DNA of 64,000 bases from Xanthobacteraceae bacterium (GCA_023954195.1 JAMLIK010000004.1:248001-312000), one strand, 5' to 3'; positions 12,236 to 25,306 are shown, counted from the stretch's first letter. Made by a program: numbers and translations. Notes: generated by a model from the letters alone, not told the origin.

Positions 12236-13639
12236 ATGGCTTCCTATGATCTCGTCGTCATCGGCACCGGCCCCGGCGGTTACGTCTGCGCGATCCGCGC
12301 GGCGCAGCTCGGCATGAAGGTCGCCGTCGTCGAGAAGAACGCGACGCTCGGCGGCACCTGCCTCAATGTCGGCTGCATGCCGTCGAAGGCGCTGCTGCAC
12401 GCCTCCGAACTGTTCGAGGAGAGCGGGCACTCCTTCGCGAAAATGGGCATCACGGTGGGCAAGCCGTCGCTCGACCTGCCGGCGATGATGGCGTTCAAGC
12501 AGGAAGGCATCGACGGCAACGTCAAGGGCGTCGAGTTCCTGATGAAGAAGAACAAGATCGACGTTTTGCGCGGCACCGGCCGCGTGGTCGCGAGCGGCAA
12601 GGTCGAGGTCAAGGCCGCCGACGGCAAGGCCGAGACCGTCGAGACCAGGAACATCGTCATCGCCACCGGCTCCGACGTGGCGAAGCTGAAGGGCATCGAG
12701 ATCGACGAGAAGCGCGTCGTGTCGTCCACCGGCGCGCTGGCGCTGGACAAGGTGCCGGGCAAGCTCCTGATCGTCGGCGCCGGCGTCATCGGCCTCGAAC
12801 TCGGTTCGGTGTGGCGGCGGCTCGGCGCGCAGGTGACGGTGGTGGAATTTCTCGACCGCATCCTGCCGGGCATGGACGGCGAGGTCGCCAGGCAATTCCA
12901 GCGGCTGCTGGAGAAGCAGGGTTTTGCCTTCAGGCTCGGCGCCAAGGTCACCGGTATCAATTCGAGCGGCGCGACCTTGAAGGTGCAGGTCGAGCCTGCC
13001 GCCGGCGGCGCGGCGGAAACGCTGGAGGCCGACGTGGTGCTGGTCGCCATCGGCCGCGCCCCGCACACCGAGGGGCTCGGCCTCAAGGAGGCCGGCGTCG
13101 CGCTCGATGGTCGCGGCCGCGTCGAGATCGACCATCACTTCGCCACCAATGTTCCGGGCATCTACGCCATCGGCGACGTGGTGCGCGGGCCGATGCTGGC
13201 GCACAAGGCCGAGGATGAAGGCGTCGCGGTGGCGGAAATCCTCGCGGGCCAGGCCGGGCATGTGAACTACGACGTGATTCCGGGCGTGGTCTACACCACG
13301 CCGGAAGTGGCGAGCGTCGGCAAGACCGAGGAAGACCTCAAGGAGGCGGGCGTCGCCTACAATGTCGGCAAGTTCCCGTTCACCGCCAACGGCCGCTCCA
13401 AGGTCAACCAGACCACCGACGGTTTTGTGAAGATTCTCGCGGACGCCAAGACCGACCGCGTGCTGGGCTGTCACATCATTGGCCGCGAGGCCGGCGAGAT
13501 GATCCACGAAGCCTGCGTGCTGATGGAGTTCGGCGGTTCCGCCGAGGATCTGGCGCGCACCTGCCACGCCCATCCGACCCGCTCGGAGGCGGTCAAGGAA
13601 GCCGCGCTTGCGGTGGCCAAACGCGCCATCCATATGTAG
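12236..13639 (+). CDS. lpd: Dihydrolipoyl dehydrogenase (E3)
   Basis: A 467-residue FAD enzyme that reoxidises the dihydrolipoyl group of E2 and passes electrons to NAD. The FAD motif GTGPGGYV is at about residues 10-17, the redox disulfide in [13 protein letters not shown] (Cys42, Cys47), the NAD-binding motif [10 protein letters not shown] near 180 and the catalytic His446/Glu451 pair in HPTRSE. It completes the odh operon after sucA, sucB and the SDR gene. A GC hairpin without a T tract follows its stop. Confidence 0.97.
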   Translation: MASYDLVVIGTGPGGYVCAIRAAQLGMKVAVVEKNATLGGTCLNVGCMPSKALLHASELFEESGHSFAKMGITVGKPSLDLPAMMAFKQEGIDGNVKGVEFLMKKNKIDVLRGTGRVVASGKVEVKAADGKAETVETRNIVIATGSDVAKLKGIEIDEKRVVSSTGALALDKVPGKLLIVGAGVIGLELGSVWRRLGAQVTVVEFLDRILPGMDGEVARQFQRLLEKQGFAFRLGAKVTGINSSGATLKVQVEPAAGGAAETLEADVVLVAIGRAPHTEGLGLKEAGVALDGRGRVEIDHHFATNVPGIYAIGDVVRGPMLAHKAEDEGVAVAEILAGQAGHVNYDVIPGVVYTTPEVASVGKTEEDLKEAGVAYNVGKFPFTANGRSKVNQTTDGFVKILADAKTDRVLGCHIIGREAGEMIHEACVLMEFGGSAEDLARTCHAHPTRSEAVKEAALAVAKRAIHM

Positions 13640-13681
13640 GCCGGCTCCGGCGCTCCGCCGGAGCGGGGAGTTTCCCAATCG

Positions 13682-14209
13682 ATGCGTCGCCTGCTGCGTC
13701 CCCTGTGGGTGTTGCTCGCGCTGATCTTTTTGATCGAGGCGTGGCTGTGGGACCATCTCCAGCCCGTGGTGGCGCGGGTGGTGGCGTGGATTCCGCTGCG
13801 CGCGATCAAGGCATGGAGCGCGGAGGCGATCCGGCATTTGTCGCCGCCGCTGACGCTGATCGTGTTCGCCGTGCCGTTCATCGCGCTGGCGCCGGTCGGC
13901 CTGCTTGAGGGCTGGCTGCTGGCGCACAAGCGTTTCATCGCCGCGGCGGCGATGATGATCGCGCACAAGGTGATCGGCGTCGGCCTGATCGCCTTCGTGT
14001 TCGACGTCACCCGCGACAAGCTCTTGCAGATGCCGTGGTTTCACCGGCTCTATGATTTTATCATCGAGCTTCGCGCGAGGGCGCACGCGCTGGTCGCCCC
14101 GGTGATGGCGCGGATCAAGGCGGTGGTGGCGCGGCTTCGCTTCCGCTCGTCGGCGCGCTGGCTCCGCATGGTCCGGCGCCTCCGCCGCCGCGCCCAGTCG
14201 GCGCGGTAG
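13682..14209 (+). CDS. Conserved membrane protein of unknown function
   Basis: A 175-residue protein that I cannot assign to a named family. It has a hydrophobic helix at the N-terminus (WVLLALIFLIEAWLW), a second at about residues 58-80 (LTLIVFAVPFIALAPVGL) and a third near 90-110. The tail is very basic, rich in Arg, and probably cytoplasmic. The gene begins 43 bases after lpd and may be read through from it. A GGGGAG ribosome-binding site precedes the ATG. Confidence 0.7.
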   Translation: MRRLLRPLWVLLALIFLIEAWLWDHLQPVVARVVAWIPLRAIKAWSAEAIRHLSPPLTLIVFAVPFIALAPVGLLEGWLLAHKRFIAAAAMMIAHKVIGVGLIAFVFDVTRDKLLQMPWFHRLYDFIIELRARAHALVAPVMARIKAVVARLRFRSSARWLRMVRRLRRRAQSAR

Positions 14210-14319
14210 CATTTCGATCCGCCGAATATCCAACACGAAAGCCGTCATGCTCCGCCTTCGCGGATGATGACGCCTCGTTTCCGGTCGGGCTCCGAGGTGC
14301 CTCGCGGTGATGGACCTGC

Positions 14320-14910
14320 CTACATCAGATGCACCGCGTGCGGCGCGAACAGGCCGATCGCGGTGAAGGCGATGCCGGCGAGCATCAGGAGGCCCGCGCC
14401 CCAGCCGAGCATCATCATGCCGGTGATGATGGTGGCCGACGCCAGCACGATGGCGATCTGGAACGCGGCCGACGCCACCTCGAAGTGATGATATTTCGCC
14501 ATCGCCAGGTCGCGGGCGTGCTCGGCGTGCTTGGCGCGCTCGGCGAGTTGCTTGCGGCCTTCGCCGGTTTCCGGTTCGTCGTCGTAGCGCGCGGCGGTCT
14601 TCTGCCAGCCTTCGACGCGCTTCATCAGCGCCGCCTTCACGGCCGGATCGGTCGCGGTGTCAGCCTGCACCTGAAGCGCCTCGGCGGCGGTCTTCACCGC
14701 GGTCAGGCGAATGCTCTTGGCCTGGAAGAACGCCCAGAGATTGGCGGAGGCGACGTTCTCGCTGATCGATTCGGTCTGCGCCCCCTTGCCCAGCGTTTCC
14801 GATAGCGCGAGGCACAGCGCGATGACGGCGATCAGCAACGCGATCTTCTTGTTCGAGCCCGACGCGTGTTCGGCGTGCTCGGCGTGTTCCATGCTTTCGT
14901 GGGCGCTCAT
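14320..14910 (-). CDS. DUF4337-type membrane protein
   Basis: A 196-residue protein with a His/Glu/Ala-rich start (MSAHESMEHAEHAEHA), one membrane helix at about residues 22-40 and two more near the C-terminus (about 150-190). A charged, helical middle section (about 60-135) lies between. This layout matches DUF4337 proteins, whose function is unknown. The ATG at 14910 was chosen because upstream residues are not family-like. The gene is convergent with the preceding membrane protein gene and lies 111 bases downstream of xerC on the same strand. Confidence 0.75.
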   Translation of the reverse strand: MSAHESMEHAEHAEHASGSNKKIALLIAVIALCLALSETLGKGAQTESISENVASANLWAFFQAKSIRLTAVKTAAEALQVQADTATDPAVKAALMKRVEGWQKTAARYDDEPETGEGRKQLAERAKHAEHARDLAMAKYHHFEVASAAFQIAIVLASATIITGMMMLGWGAGLLMLAGIAFTAIGLFAPHAVHLM

Positions 14911-15021
14911 CGGCGCGGCTCCGTGCGTTGAGGGGCGCGCACGATTGACCGAACCTCCCGCGCCGGACAAGAGGTCCGGCCGGCGGTCGCGCAAATAATT
15001 CCGCGCTGAGGCGGCGGCGCG

Positions 15022-15993
15022 TCACGCGCGCGGGTGCGCGGTCCGGTAGACCTCAAGCAGCCGCTCGGTGTCGATGCCGGTATAGATCTGCGTGGTCGAG
15101 AGCGAGGCGTGGCCGAGCAGTTCCTGGATCGCCCGCAGGTCGCCGCCACGCCCCAGCAGGTGGGTGGCGAAGGAATGGCGCAGCGCGTGCGGGGTGGCGC
15201 TGTCGGGCAGGCCGAGGCCGCCGCGCAGCCGCGCCATGGTCAACTGGATGATGCGCGGGCTCAGGGGCCCGCCGCGCGCGCCGACGAAGATCGGGCCGTC
15301 CGCCGGCAGCGGATGCGGGCACATCGCGACGTAGTCCGCGATCAGCGCCAGCACGTTTTGCAGCACCGGCACCATCCGGGTCTTGTTGCCCTTGCCGAGC
15401 ACGGTGATTGTGTCGCCCTTGCCGGGGAGCGGCACGTCGCGTTTCTTCAGTCCCAGCGCCTCGGAGATGCGCAGGCCGGAGCCGTACAGCAGCGCCATCA
15501 CTGCCGCATCCCGCGCCAGCACCCATTGCTCGCGGTCCTCGCCGGCGCGGATGTCGGCGTCGGCCAATTGCCGGGCGGCGGTGACCCCGATCGGCTTCGG
15601 CAGGCTTTTGCCGATCTTGGGCGCGCGGATCGCCGCCAGCGCGCCGACCTTGCCGCGCCCCTCGCGCTCCAGGAAACGGCCGAACGAGCGCAGCCCGGCC
15701 AGCGCCCGCATCAAGGAGCGGCTGCCGATGTCGTCCGCGCGCCGCGCCGCCATGAAGGCGCGGATGTCGCTGGCCTCCAGCGTGGCGAATTGCGTGAGCC
15801 GCACCTGTTCCCCCCGATGCTCGGCCAGAAAGCCGAGGAACTGGCGCAGGTCGCGCGCGTAAGCCTCCTGCGTCTTCGGCGACAGCCGCCGCTCGGAACG
15901 CAGATGGGCTTGCCAGCGCACGGCTTCCGCGAGCAGGCCCGGCTCGGCGCAGGCGAGTTCGGACAGGGCTGGGTCGGCGGCGGGTTTCGCCAT
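15022..15993 (-). CDS. xerC: Tyrosine recombinase XerC
   Basis: A 323-residue tyrosine recombinase of the XerC/XerD class, which resolves chromosome dimers at dif. The N-terminal SAM-like domain spans about residues 15-105. The catalytic domain has Arg in GSGLRISE, HALRHSFATHLL (His and Arg), a later His in LLGHASLSTTQIY and the nucleophile Tyr in that same motif. The start ATG at 15993 gives the usual length. It is divergent from priA, with 70 bases between the starts. It is part of the core chromosome and is not the integrase of the downstream island. Confidence 0.92.
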   Translation of the reverse strand: MAKPAADPALSELACAEPGLLAEAVRWQAHLRSERRLSPKTQEAYARDLRQFLGFLAEHRGEQVRLTQFATLEASDIRAFMAARRADDIGSRSLMRALAGLRSFGRFLEREGRGKVGALAAIRAPKIGKSLPKPIGVTAARQLADADIRAGEDREQWVLARDAAVMALLYGSGLRISEALGLKKRDVPLPGKGDTITVLGKGNKTRMVPVLQNVLALIADYVAMCPHPLPADGPIFVGARGGPLSPRIIQLTMARLRGGLGLPDSATPHALRHSFATHLLGRGGDLRAIQELLGHASLSTTQIYTGIDTERLLEVYRTAHPRA

Positions 15994-16063
15994 AGGATTA
16001 CTGCCTTGAGTCGTTTCGACTATATCGCAACATCTTGATTGATCCTTCGCTAATCGCCGCCGC

Positions 16064-18268
16064 ATGGACCCGTCATCGTCTGAAAAGCCGCCGTCAGGCC
16101 CGCGCGTCGTCGACGTGCTGGTGCCGGTGGCGCTCGACCGCGCCTATTCCTACCGCGTGCCGCGCGGGGTTGAGTTGCGGCCCGGCGACGTGGTCAGCGT
16201 GCCGCTCGGCGCCCGCGAGGTGACGGCGGTGGTGTGGGCGGAGAATCACGATCCCGACCCGCGCCTGCACAATCGCCTCAAGGATGTGTCCGAAAAGATC
16301 GAGGTGCCGCCACTGCGGGCCGAACTGCGCGCGCTGGTGGATTGGGTGGCCAACTACACGCTGTCGCCGCGCGGCATGGTGCTGCGGATGTGCCTGCGGA
16401 TGGGCGAGCATCTCGGGCCGGAGCGCGTGCGCGCCGGCGTGCGGCTGGCCGGACCGCCGCCGCAGCGAATGACCAGCGCCCGGCGGCGCGTCGTCGAGGT
16501 GTTGTCGGACGGTCTGTTGCACGGCAAGTCGGACGCGGCGCGCGAGGCCGGCGTCAGCGTCGGCGTCATCGACGGGCTGGTCGATGAGGGCACGCTTGCG
16601 GTCGAGCCGCTGCCGAAGCCGCCGGCGCCGCCGCCGCCCGACCCGGCTTTCGCCAAGCCGGATTTCTCGCCCGATCAGGACAAGGCGGCGGCGCTGCTGC
16701 GCGCCTTCGTCGCGCGTGATGCATTTCAGGTGGCGCTGATTGACGGCGTCACCGGCTCCGGCAAGACCGAGGTCTATTTCGAGGCGGTGGCGGAAACCGC
16801 GACGCGAGGCCGGCAGGTGCTGATCCTGATGCCGGAGATCGCGCTGACCGGGCAGTTTCTCGACCGCTTCGCGCAACGCTTCGGCGTGAAGCCGATCGAG
16901 TGGCATTCCGAACTGACGCCGCGCACGCGCGCGCGCAACTGGGCGGCGATCGCGGCGGGCGAGGCGCGCGTCGTGGTGGGCGCGCGCTCGGCGCTGTTCC
17001 TGCCCTATGCCAATCTCGGCCTGATCGTGGTCGATGAGGAGCACGACCAGGCCTACAAGCAGGGCGATGGGGTGCATTACCACGCCCGCGACATGGCGGT
17101 GGTGCGCGCCCATATCGCGAAAATTCCCGTCGTGCTGGCGTCGGCGACGCCGTCGGTCGAGACCGAGGTGAACGCCCGCAAGGGCCGCTATGCGCGGGTG
17201 CCGCTGCCGTCGCGCTTCGGCGGCCAGCACATGCCGCAGATCGAGACCATCGACCTGCGCCGCGCGCCGCCGCCGCGCGGGCGCTTCGTCTCGCCGCCGC
17301 TGGCGGAAGCGGTTCGATACGCGGTGGAGCGGCGCGAGCAGGCGCTGCTGTTTCTCAACCGGCGCGGCTACGCGCCGCTGACGCTCTGCCGCGCCTGCGG
17401 CCACCGCTTCTCCTGCAACATCTGCGATGCGTGGCTGGTCGATCATCGTTTCCGCCAGCGGCTGGTGTGCCATCACTGCGGCTTCTCGATTCCGCGCCCG
17501 CGCCAGTGCCCGCATTGCGGCGCGGAGGAGACGCTCGCCGCCATCGGGCCCGGCGTCGAGCGCTTGCAGGAGGAAGCGGCGGCGCTGTTTCCCGAGGCGC
17601 GAACGATGGTGCTGTCCAGCGACCTCGTCACCTCGGTCGAAACCATGCGCGCGGAGTTGAGCGAGATCGCCGAGGGCCGGGTCGATATCGTCATCGGCAC
17701 GCAACTGGTGGCGAAGGGGCATAACTTTCCGCGACTCAATCTGGTCGGCGTGGTCGATGCCGATCTGGGTTTGAACAACGGCGATCCGCGCGCGGCGGAG
17801 CGGACGTTTCAACTGCTCAATCAGGTGATCGGCCGCGCCGGGCGCGAGCAGGGGCGCGGGGTCGGTTACTTGCAGACCTATCAGCCGGAGCATCCGGTGA
17901 TGAAGGCGCTGGTGGCGAACGACCGCCAGGCGTTCTACGACGCCGAGATCGCATTGCGCGAGCGCACGCTGTATCCGCCGTTCGGACGGCTGGCGAGCCT
18001 GATTGTCTCGGCCGGCGATCGCTCGACGGCGGAAGGCTTCGCGCGAAAACTCGCATCGGTCGCGCCGCGCGACGAGGCGGTGCAGGTGCTGGGGCCGGCG
18101 GAAGCGCCGCTCGCGGTGGTCAAGGGCCGCTATCGCTTTCGCCTGCTGGTGAAGGCGGCGCGCGTCGTCGACCTGTCGGGCTATTTGCGCGCATGGCTCG
18201 CGGGCGCGCCGAAGACCACGGGTAATCTCAAGCTGGAAGTCGACGTCGATCCGCAGAGTTTTTTGTAA
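16064..18268 (+). CDS. priA: Primosomal protein N' (replication restart helicase PriA)
   Basis: A 734-residue 3'-5' superfamily 2 helicase that reloads the replisome at stalled forks. The N-terminal DNA-binding region (VLVPVALDRAYSYRVP) binds fork 3' ends. Walker A is GVTGSGKTE (near residue 230) and the DEEH box lies near 325. The two zinc clusters of Cys pairs are visible (CRACGHRFSCNIC and CHHCGF...CPHCG). Priming and helicase parts are complete. It is divergent from xerC. A REP-like element follows the stop. Confidence 0.95.
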   Translation: MDPSSSEKPPSGPRVVDVLVPVALDRAYSYRVPRGVELRPGDVVSVPLGAREVTAVVWAENHDPDPRLHNRLKDVSEKIEVPPLRAELRALVDWVANYTLSPRGMVLRMCLRMGEHLGPERVRAGVRLAGPPPQRMTSARRRVVEVLSDGLLHGKSDAAREAGVSVGVIDGLVDEGTLAVEPLPKPPAPPPPDPAFAKPDFSPDQDKAAALLRAFVARDAFQVALIDGVTGSGKTEVYFEAVAETATRGRQVLILMPEIALTGQFLDRFAQRFGVKPIEWHSELTPRTRARNWAAIAAGEARVVVGARSALFLPYANLGLIVVDEEHDQAYKQGDGVHYHARDMAVVRAHIAKIPVVLASATPSVETEVNARKGRYARVPLPSRFGGQHMPQIETIDLRRAPPPRGRFVSPPLAEAVRYAVERREQALLFLNRRGYAPLTLCRACGHRFSCNICDAWLVDHRFRQRLVCHHCGFSIPRPRQCPHCGAEETLAAIGPGVERLQEEAAALFPEARTMVLSSDLVTSVETMRAELSEIAEGRVDIVIGTQLVAKGHNFPRLNLVGVVDADLGLNNGDPRAAERTFQLLNQVIGRAGREQGRGVGYLQTYQPEHPVMKALVANDRQAFYDAEIALRERTLYPPFGRLASLIVSAGDRSTAEGFARKLASVAPRDEAVQVLGPAEAPLAVVKGRYRFRLLVKAARVVDLSGYLRAWLAGAPKTTGNLKLEVDVDPQSFL

Positions 18269-18285
18269 GCCGTTACACATTCCGT

Positions 18286-18379
18286 CGTCATCACCGGGCT
18301 TGTCCCGGTGATCCACGTCTTGCTTTGCATCGTGCGGCAGGAAGTGCGTGGGTGGCCGGGTCAAGCCCGGCCCATGACG
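18286..18379. repeat. REP-like palindromic element, copy B (after priA)
   Basis: Same design as the copy at 11323-11399: outer arms CGTCAT / ATGACG, a hairpin around CACCGGGCTTGTCCCGGTG, a spacer, and a second hairpin GGCCGGGTCAAGCCCGGCC. It lies between the convergent genes priA and rlpA. Confidence 0.85.
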
Positions 18380-18409
18380 AACTGAGAGGCAACGATTGCC
18401 GTCGCCATG

Positions 18410-18442
18410 AAAAAGGGCCGGTGCGATCGGCACCGGCCCTTT
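18410..18442 (-). terminator. Rho-independent terminator of rlpA
   Basis: A perfect 13-bp stem (AAAGGGCCGGTGC paired with its complement, arms 18412-18424 and 18430-18442) with a 5-base loop. Read on the minus strand it ends in a run of five T. It lies 31 bases after the rlpA stop. Confidence 0.88.
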
Positions 18443-18472
18443 CAACGCAACACAATGGAATTCGCGAAGTAA

Positions 18473-18961
18473 CTACTGCACTTCCGCGACGACGCGGCCG
18501 ACGCCGCGGCCGGTGAGGCCGATGGCATGCGCCGCGCCCTTGGAGAGATCGAGCACGCGGCCGCGAATGAACGGCCCGCGATCGTTGACGGTGACGATGA
18601 CGCTGCGGTCGCCGTGGGTGACCTTCAGCTTGGTGCCGAACGGCAGCGTGCGATGAGCCGCGGTCATGGCGTGCTGGTTGAAGCGCTGGCCCGAGGCGGT
18701 CTTGGAGCCGGCCTCGTTGCCGTAATAGGACGCGATCCCCGAGAAACTGCGGCGGCCGGTCGGGCCGATCGACGCATTGGCGTTAAGCCAGGAGTTATCC
18801 GCCTTGTGCTTGTGGTGATGATGGTGGTGCTGGCGATGATGCCGGGTCTTCGCCGCCGCCGGAGCGACGCTTCCGCCGATCAGGAGGGAGGCGGCGATCA
18901 GGGTGATGGTCGCGCCGGACCGGTTCAGGCGGCGCGGCGCGGATGGCTTGGATTGAAGCAT
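18473..18961 (-). CDS. rlpA: Septal ring lytic transglycosylase-like protein RlpA, exported
   Basis: A 162-residue secreted protein with a double-psi beta-barrel domain. A basic start and hydrophobic segment (ATITLIAASLLIGGSVAPAAA) form the signal peptide. A stretch with ten His residues (HHRQHHHHHHKHK, about residues 40-53) follows. The RlpA core has GIASYYGNEAGSKTASGQRF, PFGTKLKV and VNDRGPF, with the conserved Asp of VNDRGPF. In other bacteria RlpA cleaves denuded glycan strands at the septum; some members lack activity. There is no SPOR domain, so this is a short form. The ATG at 18961 has an AAGGGG ribosome-binding site. A terminator follows. Confidence 0.87.
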   Translation of the reverse strand: MLQSKPSAPRRLNRSGATITLIAASLLIGGSVAPAAAKTRHHRQHHHHHHKHKADNSWLNANASIGPTGRRSFSGIASYYGNEAGSKTASGQRFNQHAMTAAHRTLPFGTKLKVTHGDRSVIVTVNDRGPFIRGRVLDLSKGAAHAIGLTGRGVGRVVAEVQ

Positions 18962-19563
18962 TTCGGAACTAACCCCTTGAAACAAGTATTGCCGTCGGTG
19001 CGGCAAGTGGAACCCCCATGCACGTTGGCGGCGGAAGCGTTGACTGGCTAATAAGGCGTAAACGGGGCGAGGAGCGTAAGCATTGCAGGCATGAAATATC
19101 TTGTGATGGACTCGGGTATCGGAGCCAGATCTGCAATTTCTTTATGTTAACCATAAATTAACGAATATATACTTTGGCTTAAAATAATTATTCCGGAGAA
19201 GACTGTTGTTCTGGATTTCGTCAAGTATTCGTCGGTGCACGGGCGGACGTCCGGACCTGACACTCCTCCTCCGGAGGAAGGTCCGCCGGTGCCGTCATCG
19301 GGCGAGCCTCGTCACGGCTGCGCGCGGTCCATGCGACAAAGCGCCTGGACGGCCGAAGCAACATCGCGGCTCCGTTTGCAGTCGTCATGTTGCGCCTGCG
19401 CGCGTGCTATGTTAGCAAAGCCGCGATTTTGACGTCGCCGGGACGCTCCGTTCCGGTTGAAAATCGAAGTTTCGCTTGAATTCCAAGGGGCTGGATCGAA
19501 TGGTGCCGCACTTTCGGGCGCCGGTCCCTTCCTTGTGAATTTGACAGCTTAAAGAGCGCGCGA
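18962..19563. other. Intergenic region between rlpA and atpH (about 600 bp), no gene seen
   Basis: The divergent spacer must hold promoters for rlpA and for the atp operon. The stretch 19130-19195 is AT-rich against a GC-rich background and contains a perfect TTAA-N7-TTAA site. The remainder up to the atpH start has no reading frame that looks coding and is probably a long leader. Confidence 0.6.
19147..19161. promoter_or_regulatory. Candidate CtrA-binding site (TTAA-N7-TTAA)
   Basis: TTAACCATAAATTAA matches the full CtrA consensus of alphaproteobacteria exactly. It lies 186 bases upstream of rlpA and 403 bases upstream of atpH. RlpA acts at the septum, so cell-cycle control is sensible, but binding is not shown by sequence alone. 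Confidence 0.5.
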
Positions 19564-21653
<2,090 letters not shown>

Positions 21654-21657
21654 TCGT

Positions 21658-21745
21658 CGTCGTGGCCGGGCTTGATCCGGCCATCCGCGCTTGAGGCGTG
21701 GCGGCGAGGACGACGTGGATGCCCGGCACAAGGCCGGGCATGACG
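21658..21745. repeat. REP-like palindromic element, copy C (inside the atp operon, atpA-atpG)
   Basis: Outer arms CGTCGT-GGCCGGG and CCGGGC-ATGACG with two GC-rich hairpins (GGCCGGGCTTGATCCGGCC and GCCCGGCACAAGGCCGGGC). It starts 5 bases after the atpA stop and ends 50 bases before atpG. Confidence 0.85.
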
Positions 21746-21794
21746 AAATAAGGGTTGGCGACACGGTCGAGCCGGTCGCAAGGGTGAGCTGAGA

Positions 21795-22673
21795 ATGGCT
21801 TCGCTAAAAGACATGCGTGTCCGCATCGCCTCGACCAAGGCGACGCAGAAGATCACCAAGGCCATGCAGATGGTGGCGGCGTCGAAGCTGCGTCGCGCGC
21901 AGAGCGCGGCGGAAGCGGCGCGACCCTATGCCGAGAAGATGGATGCGGTGATTTCCAACATCGCCAGCGCCGCCGCCGGCTCGCCCGGCGGCTCGCCGCT
22001 TCTGGTCGGCACCGGCAAGAATCAAGTGCACCTCTTGCTGGTCTGCACCGGCGAGCGCGGCCTCTCCGGCGCCTTCAACTCGGCGATCGTGCGTCTGGCG
22101 CGCGAAAGAGCCTATGCCCTGATGAACCAGGGCAAGGACGTGAAGTTCTTCTGCGTCGGCCGCAAGGGCTACGAGCAGCTTCGCCGCACCTTCGAGAAGC
22201 AGATCATCGGCAATGTCGAGCTGCGCTCGGTGCGCCAGCTCGGCTTCGTCAACGCCGAGGACATCGCCAAGAAGGTGCTGGCGCTGTTCGCCGCCGGCGA
22301 GTTCGACGTCTGCACGCTGTTCTATTCGCGCTTCCAGTCGGTGATCTCGCAGGTGCCGACCGCGCAGCAGGTGATTCCGCTGGAGATCCCCGCTCCCGCC
22401 ACGGCTGCCGCGGCCAAGACCTCCTACGAGTACGAGCCGGAGGAAGACGAGATCCTCAGCGGCCTGTTGCCGCGCAACCTCGCGGTGCAGATCTTCCGCG
22501 CACTGCTGGAGAACAACGCTTCGTTCTACGGCGCGCAGATGACCGCGATGGACAACGCCACCCGCAACGCCGGCGAAATGATCCGCAAGCAGACCCTGAT
22601 CTACAACCGCACCCGACAGGCGATGATTACCAAGGAGCTGATCGAGATCATCTCCGGCGCCGAGGCGGTCTAG
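21795..22673 (+). CDS. atpG: ATP synthase F1 subunit gamma
   Basis: The 292-residue gamma subunit, the rotating central shaft. The N-terminal helix [24 protein letters not shown] and the C-terminal [19 protein letters not shown] helix are the conserved coiled-coil parts. [13 protein letters not shown] is the family signature. It is complete and of normal length. Confidence 0.97.
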   Translation: MASLKDMRVRIASTKATQKITKAMQMVAASKLRRAQSAAEAARPYAEKMDAVISNIASAAAGSPGGSPLLVGTGKNQVHLLLVCTGERGLSGAFNSAIVRLARERAYALMNQGKDVKFFCVGRKGYEQLRRTFEKQIIGNVELRSVRQLGFVNAEDIAKKVLALFAAGEFDVCTLFYSRFQSVISQVPTAQQVIPLEIPAPATAAAAKTSYEYEPEEDEILSGLLPRNLAVQIFRALLENNASFYGAQMTAMDNATRNAGEMIRKQTLIYNRTRQAMITKELIEIISGAEAV

Positions 22674-22691
22674 TCCCAAAGGAGACGCAGC

Positions 22692-24556
<1,865 letters not shown>

Positions 24557-24562
24557 GTTCAG

Positions 24563-24650
24563 CGAATAGCGAATAGGGAGTAGCGAATAGGAGTGGTGGC
24601 TAACGAAATGCGGGTTTCTATTCGCTATTCGCTATTCGCTATTCGCTAAT
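24563..24650. repeat. Inverted array of heptamers between atpD and atpC
   Basis: The left arm (24563-24590) is four heptamers in phase: CGAATAG, CGAATAG, GGAGTAG (degenerate), CGAATAG. The right arm (24618-24645) is four perfect copies of CTATTCG, followed by CTAAT. The arms are complementary and can form a hairpin of about 28 bp with a 27-base loop. The right arm ends 5 bases before the atpC start codon. Confidence 0.9.
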
Positions 24651-24655
24651 TGACC

Positions 24656-25066
24656 ATGGCAACTTTCCACTTCGATCTCGTCTCCCCTGAAAAGCTCGCC
24701 TTCTCCGGCGAGGTCGATCAGGTCGACGTGCCCGGCATCGAGGGCGATTTCGGCGTGCTGGCCGGCCATGCGCCGGTGGTCGCGGTGATCCGCCCCGGAA
24801 TCCTCACGATCATCACCGGCACAACCCGGCAGAAGGTCATCGTGCTCGGCGGCCTCGCGGAAGTGTCGGAAAGCGGCCTCACCGTGCTTGCCGACGTCGC
24901 CACCTCGGTCGAGGAACTGGATCGCGCCGCCTTCTCCAGCCAGATCGAGGAGATGGAGGAGAAGCTGAAGAACGGTGAACCCGGCCACGAACTCGATCGC
25001 GAGATCGAGCGCCTCGATCACTTCAAGAGTATCCAGACCCAGCTCAATTCGACCGCGATGCACTGA
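24656..25066 (+). CDS. atpC: ATP synthase F1 subunit epsilon
   Basis: The 136-residue epsilon subunit, which couples the shaft to the c-ring and can inhibit ATP hydrolysis. [20 protein letters not shown] and the [11 protein letters not shown] motif are typical. The C-terminal helical hairpin is present. The ATG at 24656 is fixed by homology. No purine-rich ribosome-binding site precedes it: the upstream bases are the right arm of the heptamer hairpin and TTGACC. Translation may be weak or leaderless-like, which would fit a subunit needed at one copy per three beta. Confidence 0.95.
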   Translation: MATFHFDLVSPEKLAFSGEVDQVDVPGIEGDFGVLAGHAPVVAVIRPGILTIITGTTRQKVIVLGGLAEVSESGLTVLADVATSVEELDRAAFSSQIEEMEEKLKNGEPGHELDREIERLDHFKSIQTQLNSTAMH

Positions 25067-25216
25067 GGGTTGGCGCCGATCTCGTCGGCGGCGAGCGGGG
25101 AAGTTACCGATTCTTGTCACGAGTGAAGGGCGCCGGCCGGTCGCGGCTTCCCTTTGCTCGCGTCTGACGAACCCTCTCTTGCAAAAATCACCGTCGGCGG
25201 TCATGAGAGGGCGTTC

Positions 25217-25306
25217 GGAGGGATGGCCGAGTGGCTTAAGGCGCACGCTTGGAAAGCGTGTGTGCGGGAAACCGTACCGTGGGTTCGAATCCCACTCCCT
25301 CCGCCA
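25217..25306 (+). tRNA. tRNA-Ser (anticodon GGA), CCA encoded
   Basis: A 90-base serine tRNA with a 7-bp acceptor stem (GGAGGGA / TCCCTCC), a D-arm with TGGCCGAGTGG, an anticodon loop TTGGAAA with anticodon GGA at 25251-25253, the long variable arm of class II tRNAs, a GGTTCGAATCC T-arm, and a 3' GCCA. The last 16 bases are repeated at 59441-59456, so this gene is the integration site of the island. Confidence 0.96.
25291..25306. other. attL: 3' end of tRNA-Ser
   Basis: The sequence CCCACTCCCTCCGCCA, the T-arm and acceptor end of the tRNA, is exactly repeated at 59441-59456. The tRNA stays intact on this side. Integration at tRNA 3' ends is typical of tyrosine integrases. Confidence 0.88.

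Noticed and set aside
13645-13663. GC hairpin after lpd (CTCCGGCG / CGCCGGAG)
   Set aside because: A clean stem but no T tract, and it lies close to the ribosome-binding site of the next gene. Not strong enough to call a terminator.
15022-15993. XerC considered as the integrase of the island
   Set aside because: It lies 9 kb outside the att repeats, next to priA, and has housekeeping XerC length and motifs.
19206-19432. Short open frames in the atpH leader
   Set aside because: No ribosome-binding site, no recognisable family, and Arg/Cys-rich composition typical of chance frames.
24563-24650. Heptamer array considered as a CRISPR or tRNA-like structure
   Set aside because: Units are 7 bases without spacers and the two halves are inverted. 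It is a simple inverted tandem repeat.
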